This document shows positions 30,445-39,114 of a stretch of 64,000 bases of DNA, piece by piece. The position numbers were made by a program, and so were the translations under genes. The notes below the pieces were generated by a model. The model saw nothing but the letters and a program-made list of their open reading frames with translations, did no database searches and was not told where the DNA came from. Origin of the DNA: Lachnospiraceae bacterium (GTDB taxonomy: Bacteria > Bacillota > Clostridia > Lachnospirales > Lachnospiraceae). The stretch's first letter is position 1; each line of letters starts with the position of its first letter. The DNA lies in assembly GCA_016288005.1 (NCBI GenBank), contig JAEEXY010000004.1, forward strand, positions 26,700 through 90,699. The letters run 5' to 3'.

Positions 30445-32890
30445 TCTGGATAAGATTTTATGCAGGCCGTGCGCGTTATGGGGCGTTGCGGCCGTGACCG
30501 GTGCGGCTGCCGGAGGATATGTCATTTTTTACGGCGGAGACGGCAGATCAACCGGATTTCTGACGGTCGCGGCGATCGCGGCATTTGCTGCGGGGCTGAT
30601 ACATATCGTCAGGGCAAAGCCTAAAGGCAGGATATATCTGACGACTGTATGGCTGCTGACGTTTGTGTTTGCCGTATCCGGGTTTATGAGGATGCGCGAG
30701 GAGGGCCGGGAGAGCGAACTGAAATCAGTACTCGCAAAAGGCACGGACGCGCAGGTCGCGGGAACGGCAGACTATATCTCGGTGAGGCCCGACGGATACC
30801 GTATTACCCTGCGTGACGCGGCTGTTAAGATTCGCGGCAGGACCTACGCTGCGGACGGCATACTCTTAAGTGTCTCATCGGATACCGGCATACAGCCCGA
30901 ACCGGGTGATACCGTTATCGCGAAAGGACGCGCCTATCCCTTTGAAAAGGCCACAAATCCCGGTCAGTTCGATTCTGATATGTATTACCGCATCAGACGG
31001 CTGGACGCCGGATTCAGCGCCGCAGGGGCCGCTGTAAGGCCCGGAGGAGGGCATCGGATCGGCGCATTTTTGTATCACATCAGGACATTTCTGTCCGACA
31101 ATATCTTCAGGATACTTCCCGAACAGGAAGGTTCTGTCTTAAATTCGATACTTACGGGTGACCGCGGGATGCTCGAGAGCGATCTCAAGGATCTGTATTC
31201 CGATGGCGGTATAGCCCATATACTCTCAATCTCTTCACTGCATGTCTCGCTGCTGGGACTCGGCATATACAGACTTCTCATTAAGCTTACTTCACGCATG
31301 CGGCTTTCAGCGGCAGTCACTCTGTTTATCATGTACTGTTTTCTGTCTCTTACGGGCGGGTCGGTATCGACATCGCGCGCGGTCATCATGCTGACGGTCA
31401 TGCTGGCGGGGAGGCTGATGGGCCGGAGATACGATATGCTCAACACCGCAGGAGCCGCTGCTGTCATCCTGCTGCTCATTCAGCCGCTGTACATCTATGA
31501 CCCCGGTTTCAGACTGTCATTTCTCGCGGTGCTCGGCATATTTACGGCGGGAGAGGTCGTGCGCGTCTGGAATATAAAGCATGTGATCGCGAGGTCTCTG
31601 ATCATGAGTTCTTTTGTCTGGCTGCTCACGCTGCCCGCAGTCGTCTCGTCATATTTCTGCGTAAATCTGCTGTCGGTCGCGGTCAATATCCTGATACTTC
31701 CGATGATGTCGATCCTGCTCCCCGCGGGGTACTTAGCGGCAGCGACCGGTTTTGGTCCTGTCGCGGGGCCTGTGTATTACATACTGCGTCTGTACACGGA
31801 GATATGCGAAAAGGAGAGGAGCATGCCTTATATCAGGCCTGTGGTCGGTATGCCGCATGCTGCGGCCGTAACAGCCTATTATTCTGCTCTGGCCCTGTTT
31901 TTGCTTATTATCTGCCGCAGGCCGTATCTGAAAAAAGAGAAAAGACCGCATGAGAAAAGGAAGAATCTGCCTTTGCTGCTGATGCTGGCAGGCTGCGTGG
32001 TAATATTTGTCAGGCCTGCGGATACAGGGCTTTTTGCTGCGTTTCTGGACGTGGGGCAGGGAGACGCTATATACGCGGAGGCGGACGGCGTGAGTATCCT
32101 GATGGACGCCGGTTCGAGCAATGTCACCGATGTCGGCAGATACAGGGTCATACCTTTTCTGAAATCCCGGGGCATCACAAAGATAGACCATGTGATCATC
32201 TCTCATACGGACAAGGATCATATCAGCGCGGTAAAGGAGATGCTCGAGTCCGACTATCCGCAGATCGGAGAGTTATGCGTCGGTGTGAATATCGATCCGG
32301 AGCATGAACTGCTTAAGCTGGCACGGGAAAAGCAGGTAAGCGTGCGGTACGTGCACGCAGGTGAAATGCTTTGTGGTGATGCGTTGTCTAAAGATAGATC
32401 AGAGCGGTCATACGATGAAATGGGTAAGGACAGCGTGGCCGGTAAGGACAATACAGGGCTGTATGTACAGATCGTTGCCCCCGAGGCGGATTACAGGTAT
32501 TCTGATATAAATTCGGGTTCCGTAGTCGCTTTGCTTAGATACCATGATTTCAAGCTGCTGCTCACCGGTGATTCGGGATTTGAGAGCGAAAAACTGTATA
32601 CCGGCAGGCTAAGAGACATCGGACCTTTGACAGTCCTCAAATGCGCGCATCACGGTTCGAGGTATTCGTCGTCCGCGGATATGCTTAAAGCCGCGCGGCC
32701 TGCGATAACCGTTATTTCCTGCTATAAATACAACACCTACGGTCATCCGCACCCGCTGACACTTGAGCGGCTTACGGCCGTGAACAGCGATATATACTGC
32801 ACCGCGGATTCGGGAGCCGTACTGATAGGCTATGACGGAGGACTCACTGTCGAAGAGTACGGTAAGCGGAGAACCGGACCGGTCAGATAA
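30437..32890 (+). CDS. comEC: ComEC/Rec2 family DNA internalisation protein
   Basis: Competence-domain TM region; C-terminal metallo-beta-lactamase domain FLDVGQGDAIYAEADG, ISHTDKDHISAVKEML, KCAHHGSRYSSS. Confidence 0.92.
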   Translation: MIDLDKILCRPCALWGVAAVTGAAAGGYVIFYGGDGRSTGFLTVAAIAAFAAGLIHIVRAKPKGRIYLTTVWLLTFVFAVSGFMRMREEGRESELKSVLAKGTDAQVAGTADYISVRPDGYRITLRDAAVKIRGRTYAADGILLSVSSDTGIQPEPGDTVIAKGRAYPFEKATNPGQFDSDMYYRIRRLDAGFSAAGAAVRPGGGHRIGAFLYHIRTFLSDNIFRILPEQEGSVLNSILTGDRGMLESDLKDLYSDGGIAHILSISSLHVSLLGLGIYRLLIKLTSRMRLSAAVTLFIMYCFLSLTGGSVSTSRAVIMLTVMLAGRLMGRRYDMLNTAGAAAVILLLIQPLYIYDPGFRLSFLAVLGIFTAGEVVRVWNIKHVIARSLIMSSFVWLLTLPAVVSSYFCVNLLSVAVNILILPMMSILLPAGYLAAATGFGPVAGPVYYILRLYTEICEKERSMPYIRPVVGMPHAAAVTAYYSALALFLLIICRRPYLKKEKRPHEKRKNLPLLLMLAGCVVIFVRPADTGLFAAFLDVGQGDAIYAEADGVSILMDAGSSNVTDVGRYRVIPFLKSRGITKIDHVIISHTDKDHISAVKEMLESDYPQIGELCVGVNIDPEHELLKLAREKQVSVRYVHAGEMLCGDALSKDRSERSYDEMGKDSVAGKDNTGLYVQIVAPEADYRYSDINSGSVVALLRYHDFKLLLTGDSGFESEKLYTGRLRDIGPLTVLKCAHHGSRYSSSADMLKAARPAITVISCYKYNTYGHPHPLTLERLTAVNSDIYCTADSGAVLIGYDGGLTVEEYGKRRTGPVR

Positions 32891-32977
32891 AATCGATGCG
32901 GCCGTTATTGATATGTGCTTTACATTCCGAAAGTATTATTTTATAATTTTAAGGGTTACGGATTTGGAGGCATATTT

Positions 32978-33628
32978 ATGATCGGTTTTTATAATTACAC
33001 AGTCATCATCACTTATCTGAGCGTGGTTTCCGCAGGACTCGGCATGTATTTCTGTTCGATGGGCGAACTCAAGACAGGCATCTTTTTCATGATGTTTTCG
33101 GGCCTTTGCGACATGCTCGACGGACCTGTATCACGTACCAAAAAGGATCGCAGCGAGACCGAGAGGAAGTTCGGCATACAGATCGATTCGCTCTGTGACT
33201 GTGTAAGCTTCGGCGTACAGCCCGCGATCGTTTATTATTACATCGCAAAATATCAGCTGCCCGACGGCACCGCGCTCCACAGGGTCGCGTTTGTGCTCGG
33301 TGTATGCCTGATGCTCGCGGCCGTTATCAGGCTTGCGTTCTTTAACGTTTCCGAGGAGGACAGACAGAAAAACGAGGGCAACAAGCTCCGCGCCTATTAC
33401 AGGGGACTGCCTGTTACCAATGTTACATGGATACTGCCGCTTTGTTTCCTTACCAGATATTTTGTCAGCGGCATGACTTTTGTGATCATCATGCTCGCTT
33501 CGGAGGCGCTTACCGCGTTCCTGTTCCTGCTGGATTTCAAGATGCCGAAGGTTCACGGCAAGAAGCTCATTCCCGTTGCGCTGGCGGCCATAGCCGTATT
33601 TGTAGGTGTATGCTTTATAAAGCTTTGA
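32978..33628 (+). CDS. pssA: CDP-diacylglycerol--serine O-phosphatidyltransferase
   Basis: CDP-alcohol phosphatidyltransferase motif CDMLDGPVSR...FGIQIDSLCDCVSFG; SD ggagg before ATG 32978. Confidence 0.88.
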   Translation: MIGFYNYTVIITYLSVVSAGLGMYFCSMGELKTGIFFMMFSGLCDMLDGPVSRTKKDRSETERKFGIQIDSLCDCVSFGVQPAIVYYYIAKYQLPDGTALHRVAFVLGVCLMLAAVIRLAFFNVSEEDRQKNEGNKLRAYYRGLPVTNVTWILPLCFLTRYFVSGMTFVIIMLASEALTAFLFLLDFKMPKVHGKKLIPVALAAIAVFVGVCFIKL

Positions 33629-33650
33629 CCGGCGATAGGAGTATTATTTC

Positions 33651-34550
33651 ATGAGTGACGTAATCTATAAAGACAGAAAAGGCAATGTGATATCCGGAGA
33701 CGCTACACCCTCCGGATTTCTTGAATTTGCGTATGATACGGTACCGGGCAGACTGGCTCTGAACATTCTGATCAGGCCTGCTTTTTCAAACCTGGTCCGC
33801 GCTTTCTTAAAGAGTCCGGTATCGACTCTGATGATCGACCGTTTTGTAAAAAACAACAATATCAGCCTCAGGGACTGCGTACCCTGCAGATACCCTTCAT
33901 TTAACGATTTCTTTATCAGGGAGCTGAAGAGCGGAAAGCGCCCGATCGAACGCGATCACAGGCTGCTGGCTTCACCCTGTGACGGAAAAGTGACCGTTGC
34001 AGAGATAAATGACGATCTGGTCCTCAGCATCAAGGGCACGGATTATACGGTTCCCTCACTCTTAAGAAACGATGAGCTGGCAGAAGAGTTCGCGGGCGGC
34101 TGGGCAGTGGTGCTACGTCTTACTGCGGACGATTATCATCATTATTGCTATCCGGATGACGGACATAAGGGCGAGAATGTATTCATCCCCGGTGTGCTGC
34201 ATACGGTCAGTCCCACGGCGACCGAGAGGATACGTGTTTTCCGCGAGAACCAGAGAGAGTACACGGTGATCGATTCGCTGCATTTCGGACGTTTCGTGCA
34301 GATGGAGATCGGTGCGATGTGCGTGGGCAGGATCGTGAACCTGCACGGAGCGCGCGCGGTTAAGCGCGGCACGGAAAAGGGCCGTTTTGAGTTCGGCGGC
34401 TCCACGATCGTGCTGCTGCTCAAAAAGGACTGTTATACGCCCGATGAGGACCTGATCGCCAATTCACGTGAGGGCATCGAAACGGTTGTTAAGCTCGGAG
34501 AGAGGATAGGCTTCAATGAAGAATATCAAGGCGGACATAGTAAGTGGTAA
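33651..34550 (+). CDS. psd: Phosphatidylserine decarboxylase proenzyme
   Basis: FNDFFIRELK; DDYHHYCYPDDG; pyruvoyl cleavage motif FEFGGST. Confidence 0.92.
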   Translation: MSDVIYKDRKGNVISGDATPSGFLEFAYDTVPGRLALNILIRPAFSNLVRAFLKSPVSTLMIDRFVKNNNISLRDCVPCRYPSFNDFFIRELKSGKRPIERDHRLLASPCDGKVTVAEINDDLVLSIKGTDYTVPSLLRNDELAEEFAGGWAVVLRLTADDYHHYCYPDDGHKGENVFIPGVLHTVSPTATERIRVFRENQREYTVIDSLHFGRFVQMEIGAMCVGRIVNLHGARAVKRGTEKGRFEFGGSTIVLLLKKDCYTPDEDLIANSREGIETVVKLGERIGFNEEYQGGHSKW

Positions 34551-35499
34551 GTACAAAAGAGTCTATCTGCTGTACGGTGACGAGTTCTATCTGCTGAGAC
34601 GCTGCGTGGCATCGCTCAAAAAGGGAGTTCTCGGCGATGACGGCTCGGATGTCAATTTTACCGCATTTGACGGCAGTTCGGGATATGATGTGAACGAACT
34701 GAAGGAGATATGCCAGACGCTTCCGTTTTTTGCCGACAGACGCCTGATCATCGTTGAGAATTCGGGTCTGTTCGGCGGCGATTCGGGTTTCGACGCATTT
34801 ATACCGCAGATACCCGATTCAACCGTGCTGATACTCATCGAGCATTCGGCGGATAAAAAGACAAAGCTCTACAAAGCGATCAAAGAGGGCGGTTATGTCT
34901 GTGAGTTTACGACTCCCACACCCGACCAGGCGATCGAATTCTGCGCAGGGTATCTCGGCAAGGCCGGCAAACGCATATCACGTGATGACTGCACATATTT
35001 TGTGAACGGTGTGGGCCAAGACCTCTATAATGTCTCGACCGAGCTCGACAAACTGATCGATTACACGGGGGACGCCGATACCGTGAAACGAGCCGATATA
35101 GACGCTATCTGCTCTATGCAGATCGAGAATAAGATATTTGATATCGTTGACAGTCTGATGAGCGGGAGCTTTAAGGACGCGCTGAAGATATATCACGATC
35201 TGATCAGCCTTCGGGAACAGCCGCTCGGCATACTGAGATTTATCGTTGCACGCTATCTTAAGCTGCTCGGTATACGCGATGAGATCAACAGAGGCAGATC
35301 GGTGAACGAGGCGGCTTCGAACCTTAAGATGCCCGACTGGCTCTTTAAGAAAGAAAAAGCTAAGCTTAAGGATTTTTCATCGGCAAAAATCCTTAAGGCG
35401 ATCGAGCTCTGCACGGAGACGGAGAACCTTATAAAGACCGGTGATATCGCGGATTCCGCAGGTTTGGAAATTTTGCTTGCAAATTTGTCCGCACTGTAA
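34516..35499 (+). CDS. holA: DNA polymerase III subunit delta
   Basis: VYLLYGDEFYLLRR N-terminus; PFFADRRLIIVENSG; overall HolA layout; overlaps the psd 3' end. Confidence 0.88.
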   Translation: MKNIKADIVSGKYKRVYLLYGDEFYLLRRCVASLKKGVLGDDGSDVNFTAFDGSSGYDVNELKEICQTLPFFADRRLIIVENSGLFGGDSGFDAFIPQIPDSTVLILIEHSADKKTKLYKAIKEGGYVCEFTTPTPDQAIEFCAGYLGKAGKRISRDDCTYFVNGVGQDLYNVSTELDKLIDYTGDADTVKRADIDAICSMQIENKIFDIVDSLMSGSFKDALKIYHDLISLREQPLGILRFIVARYLKLLGIRDEINRGRSVNEAASNLKMPDWLFKKEKAKLKDFSSAKILKAIELCTETENLIKTGDIADSAGLEILLANLSAL

Positions 35500-35505
35500 T
35501 ATAAT
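35477..35505 (+). promoter_or_regulatory. Promoter for tRNA-Ser inside the holA 3' end
   Basis: TTGCAA - 17 nt - TATAAT. Confidence 0.7.
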
Positions 35506-35569
35506 CACGTTTGTGGCTGTGAGTCGAGCATACCGACCGACATGACCGATCGCAGCTGATATATGTTTT

Positions 35570-35655
35570 GGAGTGGTATCGAAGTGGTCATAACGGCCCT
35601 GACTCGAAATCAGGTAGGCGGCAACGTCTCGTGGGTTCGAATCCCACCCACTCCG
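35570..35655 (+). tRNA. tRNA-Ser(CGA)
   Basis: Acceptor ggagtgg/ccactcc, anticodon loop ctCGAaa, long variable arm, TTCGAAT T-loop, discriminator G. Confidence 0.95.
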
Positions 35656-35657
35656 CT

Positions 35658-35699
35658 AAGGCGTAAACTGTTTGATCGAGAGTTTGCGCCTTTTTTTTT
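35658..35699 (+). terminator. Terminator of tRNA-Ser
   Basis: aggcgtaaact...agtttgcgcct followed by a T tract. Confidence 0.8.
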
Positions 35700-35842
35700 C
35701 GGTTATAGCAACATTTCACAACATCTGACCTTTTTTTGCGTAGTGCGAACGAACGGACGATATTAAAATAATAAAACGAAAGCCCGGTAAGCCGTGAGGC
35801 CTGCCGGGTTTTTCAGGGGATGAAAAATATGAAAAGGATGGT

Positions 35843-37084
35843 ATGCAAATGAAGAGATTACTTGCACTCCTGCTTGCCGCAGTCATGGTTTTATCCGTGG
35901 CGGGCTGCAAAAAAGGAAATGACACAAAACAGACTACGGAGCCCACACAGGCTGTGACACAGGCAGCGGAACCCACGAAGGCTCCTACCGAGGCTCCTAC
36001 CGCCACACCGGAGCCCGAACCCACAAAAGAGCCCATTAATCCTGACGATTATTGCCTCAAGGATGTTTTCGCGCAGCACGGCATGAAGATCGGTACCTGC
36101 ATTTCCGGGCAGATGATCGACAGACCTGCCATAAGCAAGATTATTACCGAGAATTTCAGCAGCCTTACCTGTGAGAATGCTATGAAGCCCGACTATATCT
36201 TCAACAGGAACAAGAGTAAGGAAACGGGCGAACTGGTTGTTGAATTTAATGCGGAAGCACTGAAGATCATGGATTACGCCAAAGAAAACGGTCTTTCGAT
36301 GCGCGGACATACGCTTGTATGGTACAGCCAGACACCTAACTGGATATTTAAAGAAGGCTTTGAGAACTCGGGAGATTTTGTTGACCGCGATACGATGCTC
36401 GCCCGTATGGAGAGCTACATCAAGCAGGTATTTGAGCAGCTTGAGGCGCTCGGATACATCGATCTGTTCTATGCTTATGATGTTGTAAACGAGGCATGGA
36501 TGGAGGACGGCACGATCCGCCAGAACAACTGGACTAAGATCATCGGCGACGATTATCTGTGGTATGCGTTCTATTTTGCGGATAAGTACGCGCCCGAGAG
36601 CATCGATCTTTATTACAACGACTACAATGAGCAGATGAAGACTCAGACGCTCCTTAATTTCGTTGATACGCTCAAGGATGATACCGGCAGATACCTGATC
36701 GACGGTCTGGGATTCCAGGCACATCTGTACACCGAGGACAATCTGGTGCAGTATTTCAGACTCGTGGATGCTATCGCCGCTACAGGTTTGAAGGTTCAGC
36801 TTACCGAGGTTGATATCCAGCTCGGCAGATGGCAGCATCCGAAGCCCACTACGGACGAGAACTTAAGGGCACAGGGTAAGTTCTGCTACACTCTGGTAAA
36901 CGGTCTGTTTGAGAGAGTGGATAACGGAACCCTGAACATGGATGCATTTACATTCTGGGGTGTTACGGATTCGCTGTCATGGAGAAGCGAATACAATCCG
37001 CTTCCTTTCGACACCGAGTTGAAGCCCAAGTATGAGTACTACGCGGCTCTGCAGCTGAAAGAACTCGCAGGCTATGAAGAGTAA
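35843..37084 (+). CDS. GH10 endo-1,4-beta-xylanase, lipoprotein
   Basis: Lipobox LSVAGCKK; Thr/Glu/Pro linker; MRGHTLVWYSQTPNW; YDVVNEAW acid/base; LTEVDIQL nucleophile. Confidence 0.92.
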   Translation: MQMKRLLALLLAAVMVLSVAGCKKGNDTKQTTEPTQAVTQAAEPTKAPTEAPTATPEPEPTKEPINPDDYCLKDVFAQHGMKIGTCISGQMIDRPAISKIITENFSSLTCENAMKPDYIFNRNKSKETGELVVEFNAEALKIMDYAKENGLSMRGHTLVWYSQTPNWIFKEGFENSGDFVDRDTMLARMESYIKQVFEQLEALGYIDLFYAYDVVNEAWMEDGTIRQNNWTKIIGDDYLWYAFYFADKYAPESIDLYYNDYNEQMKTQTLLNFVDTLKDDTGRYLIDGLGFQAHLYTEDNLVQYFRLVDAIAATGLKVQLTEVDIQLGRWQHPKPTTDENLRAQGKFCYTLVNGLFERVDNGTLNMDAFTFWGVTDSLSWRSEYNPLPFDTELKPKYEYYAALQLKELAGYEE

Positions 37085-37104
37085 GCTATAAGAGAAAAGA
37101 TATG

Positions 37105-37190
37105 AAGACAAGGGGACGGTTCTTCTGTCTGATGTTTCGTCAGACAGAAGAACCGTCCCCATTGTCTTCTATCGAACGGTGCCTGTCACC
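37105..37190. repeat. REP-like palindrome (GGGGACGGTTCTTCTGTC / GACAGAAGAACCGTCCCC) plus GGTGCCTGTCACC
   Basis: gaagacaaggggacggttcttctgtctga-tgtttcg-tcagacagaagaaccgtccccattgtcttc; related half copy at 3515-3540. Confidence 0.8.
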
Positions 37191-37196
37191 TTTATT

Positions 37197-38864
37197 TTAC
37201 TTGAAATATCTGAGCTGATCGTTGAGCTCTTCGGCCATCTCGCGCATCTTGGAAGACTCGTTCTTGGTATTGGTGACGTTGTCCGAGATATTGTCGATGT
37301 TGGTCGAAACTTCCTGCGACGACGCCGCATTCTCTTCGGAGATGGCGGAGAGGTCGGAAACGTTGTTGAGGATGGATTCCTTAACCTTATTGAGGGCCTC
37401 GGCCTCAGTCGAAACATTCGTAATGCCGGAAACGACCTCCGAAACGGAAGCGCTGAATTCCTCCATATTGTCGGAAACATTCTTTACGAGTTCCTGCTGC
37501 GCGATCATCATATCCTTGGCTTCGTTCGCCATATCCGCGCAGCTCTCGACCTTAACAACCACATCCTCTACGGACTTTCTGATATCCTGGGCGGAGAGAT
37601 TACTCTGTTCGGCCAGCTCTCTGATATTTTCCGCAACAACCGCGAAACCGCGTCCGGACTCACCGGCTCTGGCGGCCTCGATCGAAGCGTTGAGCGCCAG
37701 CAGATTGGTCTGGCCCGCAATGCTTGCGATAACGTCGGCAGCCGATTTAATGTTGTTGACCGCATCTGCCGAAGCCTTTGTCTGCTCGTTGATGTTAAGG
37801 ATGGCATTAACGGACTTCTCGTTGCTCGAGTAAACGCTCTTGATATTCTTAAGAGCTTCGTCATTGACCGACTTCATCTGCTTCGCGCGGTCGCTGGCGA
37901 GAGCGGAACTGCTCGAAATGGACTCGATCGAATTACCCATGTCGATAACGGCGGAGTTGACGTTCTGTACATTGTCCGCCATGCTGACCGCGGTCTTGGA
38001 CATCTCGTTTACGAGCTCGGCAGACTGTTTGATGCCGTTCGCGCTGTCGTTGGAGAGGGAATCGACCTCGCCGACGGTGGTGTTGAGCTGCTCATAAGTT
38101 CCACGGATCGAACCGACGGTGGACTGCAGCTTTTTCTGCGTATTGTCGATGGCGCTGTTTATCTCGCTGAACTCGCGGCATACGGTATTGAGGATCTGCT
38201 TGTTCGTGAGATCTCCGTCAGCCAGTTCGTTGATATTGTGAACCATATTGACGAGAACCTTTTCAAACATGTTCGAGAGCAGGAAGAGCAGAACACCGAT
38301 CACGAGAACGCTGACGATAAGCACGATGATGACCGAATTCCTGATCGAATTGGTCGTTATCTGGGCAACCGACATCGGGATACCCGAGAATGCCATGCCC
38401 CAGAAATTCTTCTGAGCGGCATCCGAATAAATGGGAGTGTAATAAACCGCGTAAAGCTTGCCGCCTATCGTAACGTTCTCGGCGTAATAATCCTTTCCTG
38501 ATTTGACTGCCGCGTAGATCTCGGCTCCGGCTTTGGTGCCTTCGAAGTAAGTACCGTCGGAATTCTTGATCGATGTGAGAAGACGTGTATCGTTCTCAAA
38601 CAGTGTCATCTCAATGTCTTCCGACTTAAGGTTGTTGACATAAGCGTGATCGGCGTACTCTTCGTAATCGACATAGCCGTTTGCTATAACATCGTACTGG
38701 AAGTATTCCTTCAGTGAGTAGCTGACACTCTTGAGAGTGGCTTTTCTCGAGTCGGAAAGACCTGTGCTTGTCTTATTGACGCTGATCATAAAAATGAGCA
38801 GACCTACGAGGATCATGGGAACGCATCCCGCCAGCAAATATGCTGTCTTAAATTTCATTTTCAT
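37197..38864 (-). CDS. Methyl-accepting chemotaxis protein with extracytoplasmic (Cache-like) sensor
   Basis: Two TM segments flanking a sensor region; [38 protein letters not shown]. Confidence 0.92.
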   Translation of the reverse strand: MKMKFKTAYLLAGCVPMILVGLLIFMISVNKTSTGLSDSRKATLKSVSYSLKEYFQYDVIANGYVDYEEYADHAYVNNLKSEDIEMTLFENDTRLLTSIKNSDGTYFEGTKAGAEIYAAVKSGKDYYAENVTIGGKLYAVYYTPIYSDAAQKNFWGMAFSGIPMSVAQITTNSIRNSVIIVLIVSVLVIGVLLFLLSNMFEKVLVNMVHNINELADGDLTNKQILNTVCREFSEINSAIDNTQKKLQSTVGSIRGTYEQLNTTVGEVDSLSNDSANGIKQSAELVNEMSKTAVSMADNVQNVNSAVIDMGNSIESISSSSALASDRAKQMKSVNDEALKNIKSVYSSNEKSVNAILNINEQTKASADAVNNIKSAADVIASIAGQTNLLALNASIEAARAGESGRGFAVVAENIRELAEQSNLSAQDIRKSVEDVVVKVESCADMANEAKDMMIAQQELVKNVSDNMEEFSASVSEVVSGITNVSTEAEALNKVKESILNNVSDLSAISEENAASSQEVSTNIDNISDNVTNTKNESSKMREMAEELNDQLRYFK

Positions 38865-39037
38865 ACTGTATGCTCCTTTACACTATACCTTTCAGCAATA
38901 AACCCCTTGCTGTTTAATGCATATTTTAGTATTTTGTCCATGAATAGTCAATATTTAACCCTCGAAAAAATGAAAATATTAATAAAAACCCGTTTTTGAC
39001 GATTTTTGTACGAAAACGGTCGCACATAAGCATTTAT

Positions 39038-39066
39038 TTGACACATATGCGATTTGGCTGTAAAAT
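39038..39066 (+). promoter_or_regulatory. Sigma-70-type promoter of relA
   Basis: TTGACA - 17 nt - TAAAAT. Confidence 0.75.
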
Positions 39067-39114
39067 AATTAGTTATCAGTATGATAATTTGGCATTACGC
39101 GGGCAGGTGATGTT

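Noticed and set aside
35780-35816. cccggtaagccgtgaggcctgccgggttttt as a new regulatory RNA
   Set aside because: Looks like an ordinary terminator-type hairpin upstream of the xylanase; nothing further supports an RNA gene.
37179-38501. 440-aa plus-strand ORF opposite the MCP gene
   Set aside because: MCP signalling motifs on the minus strand are unambiguous; this is a mirror frame.
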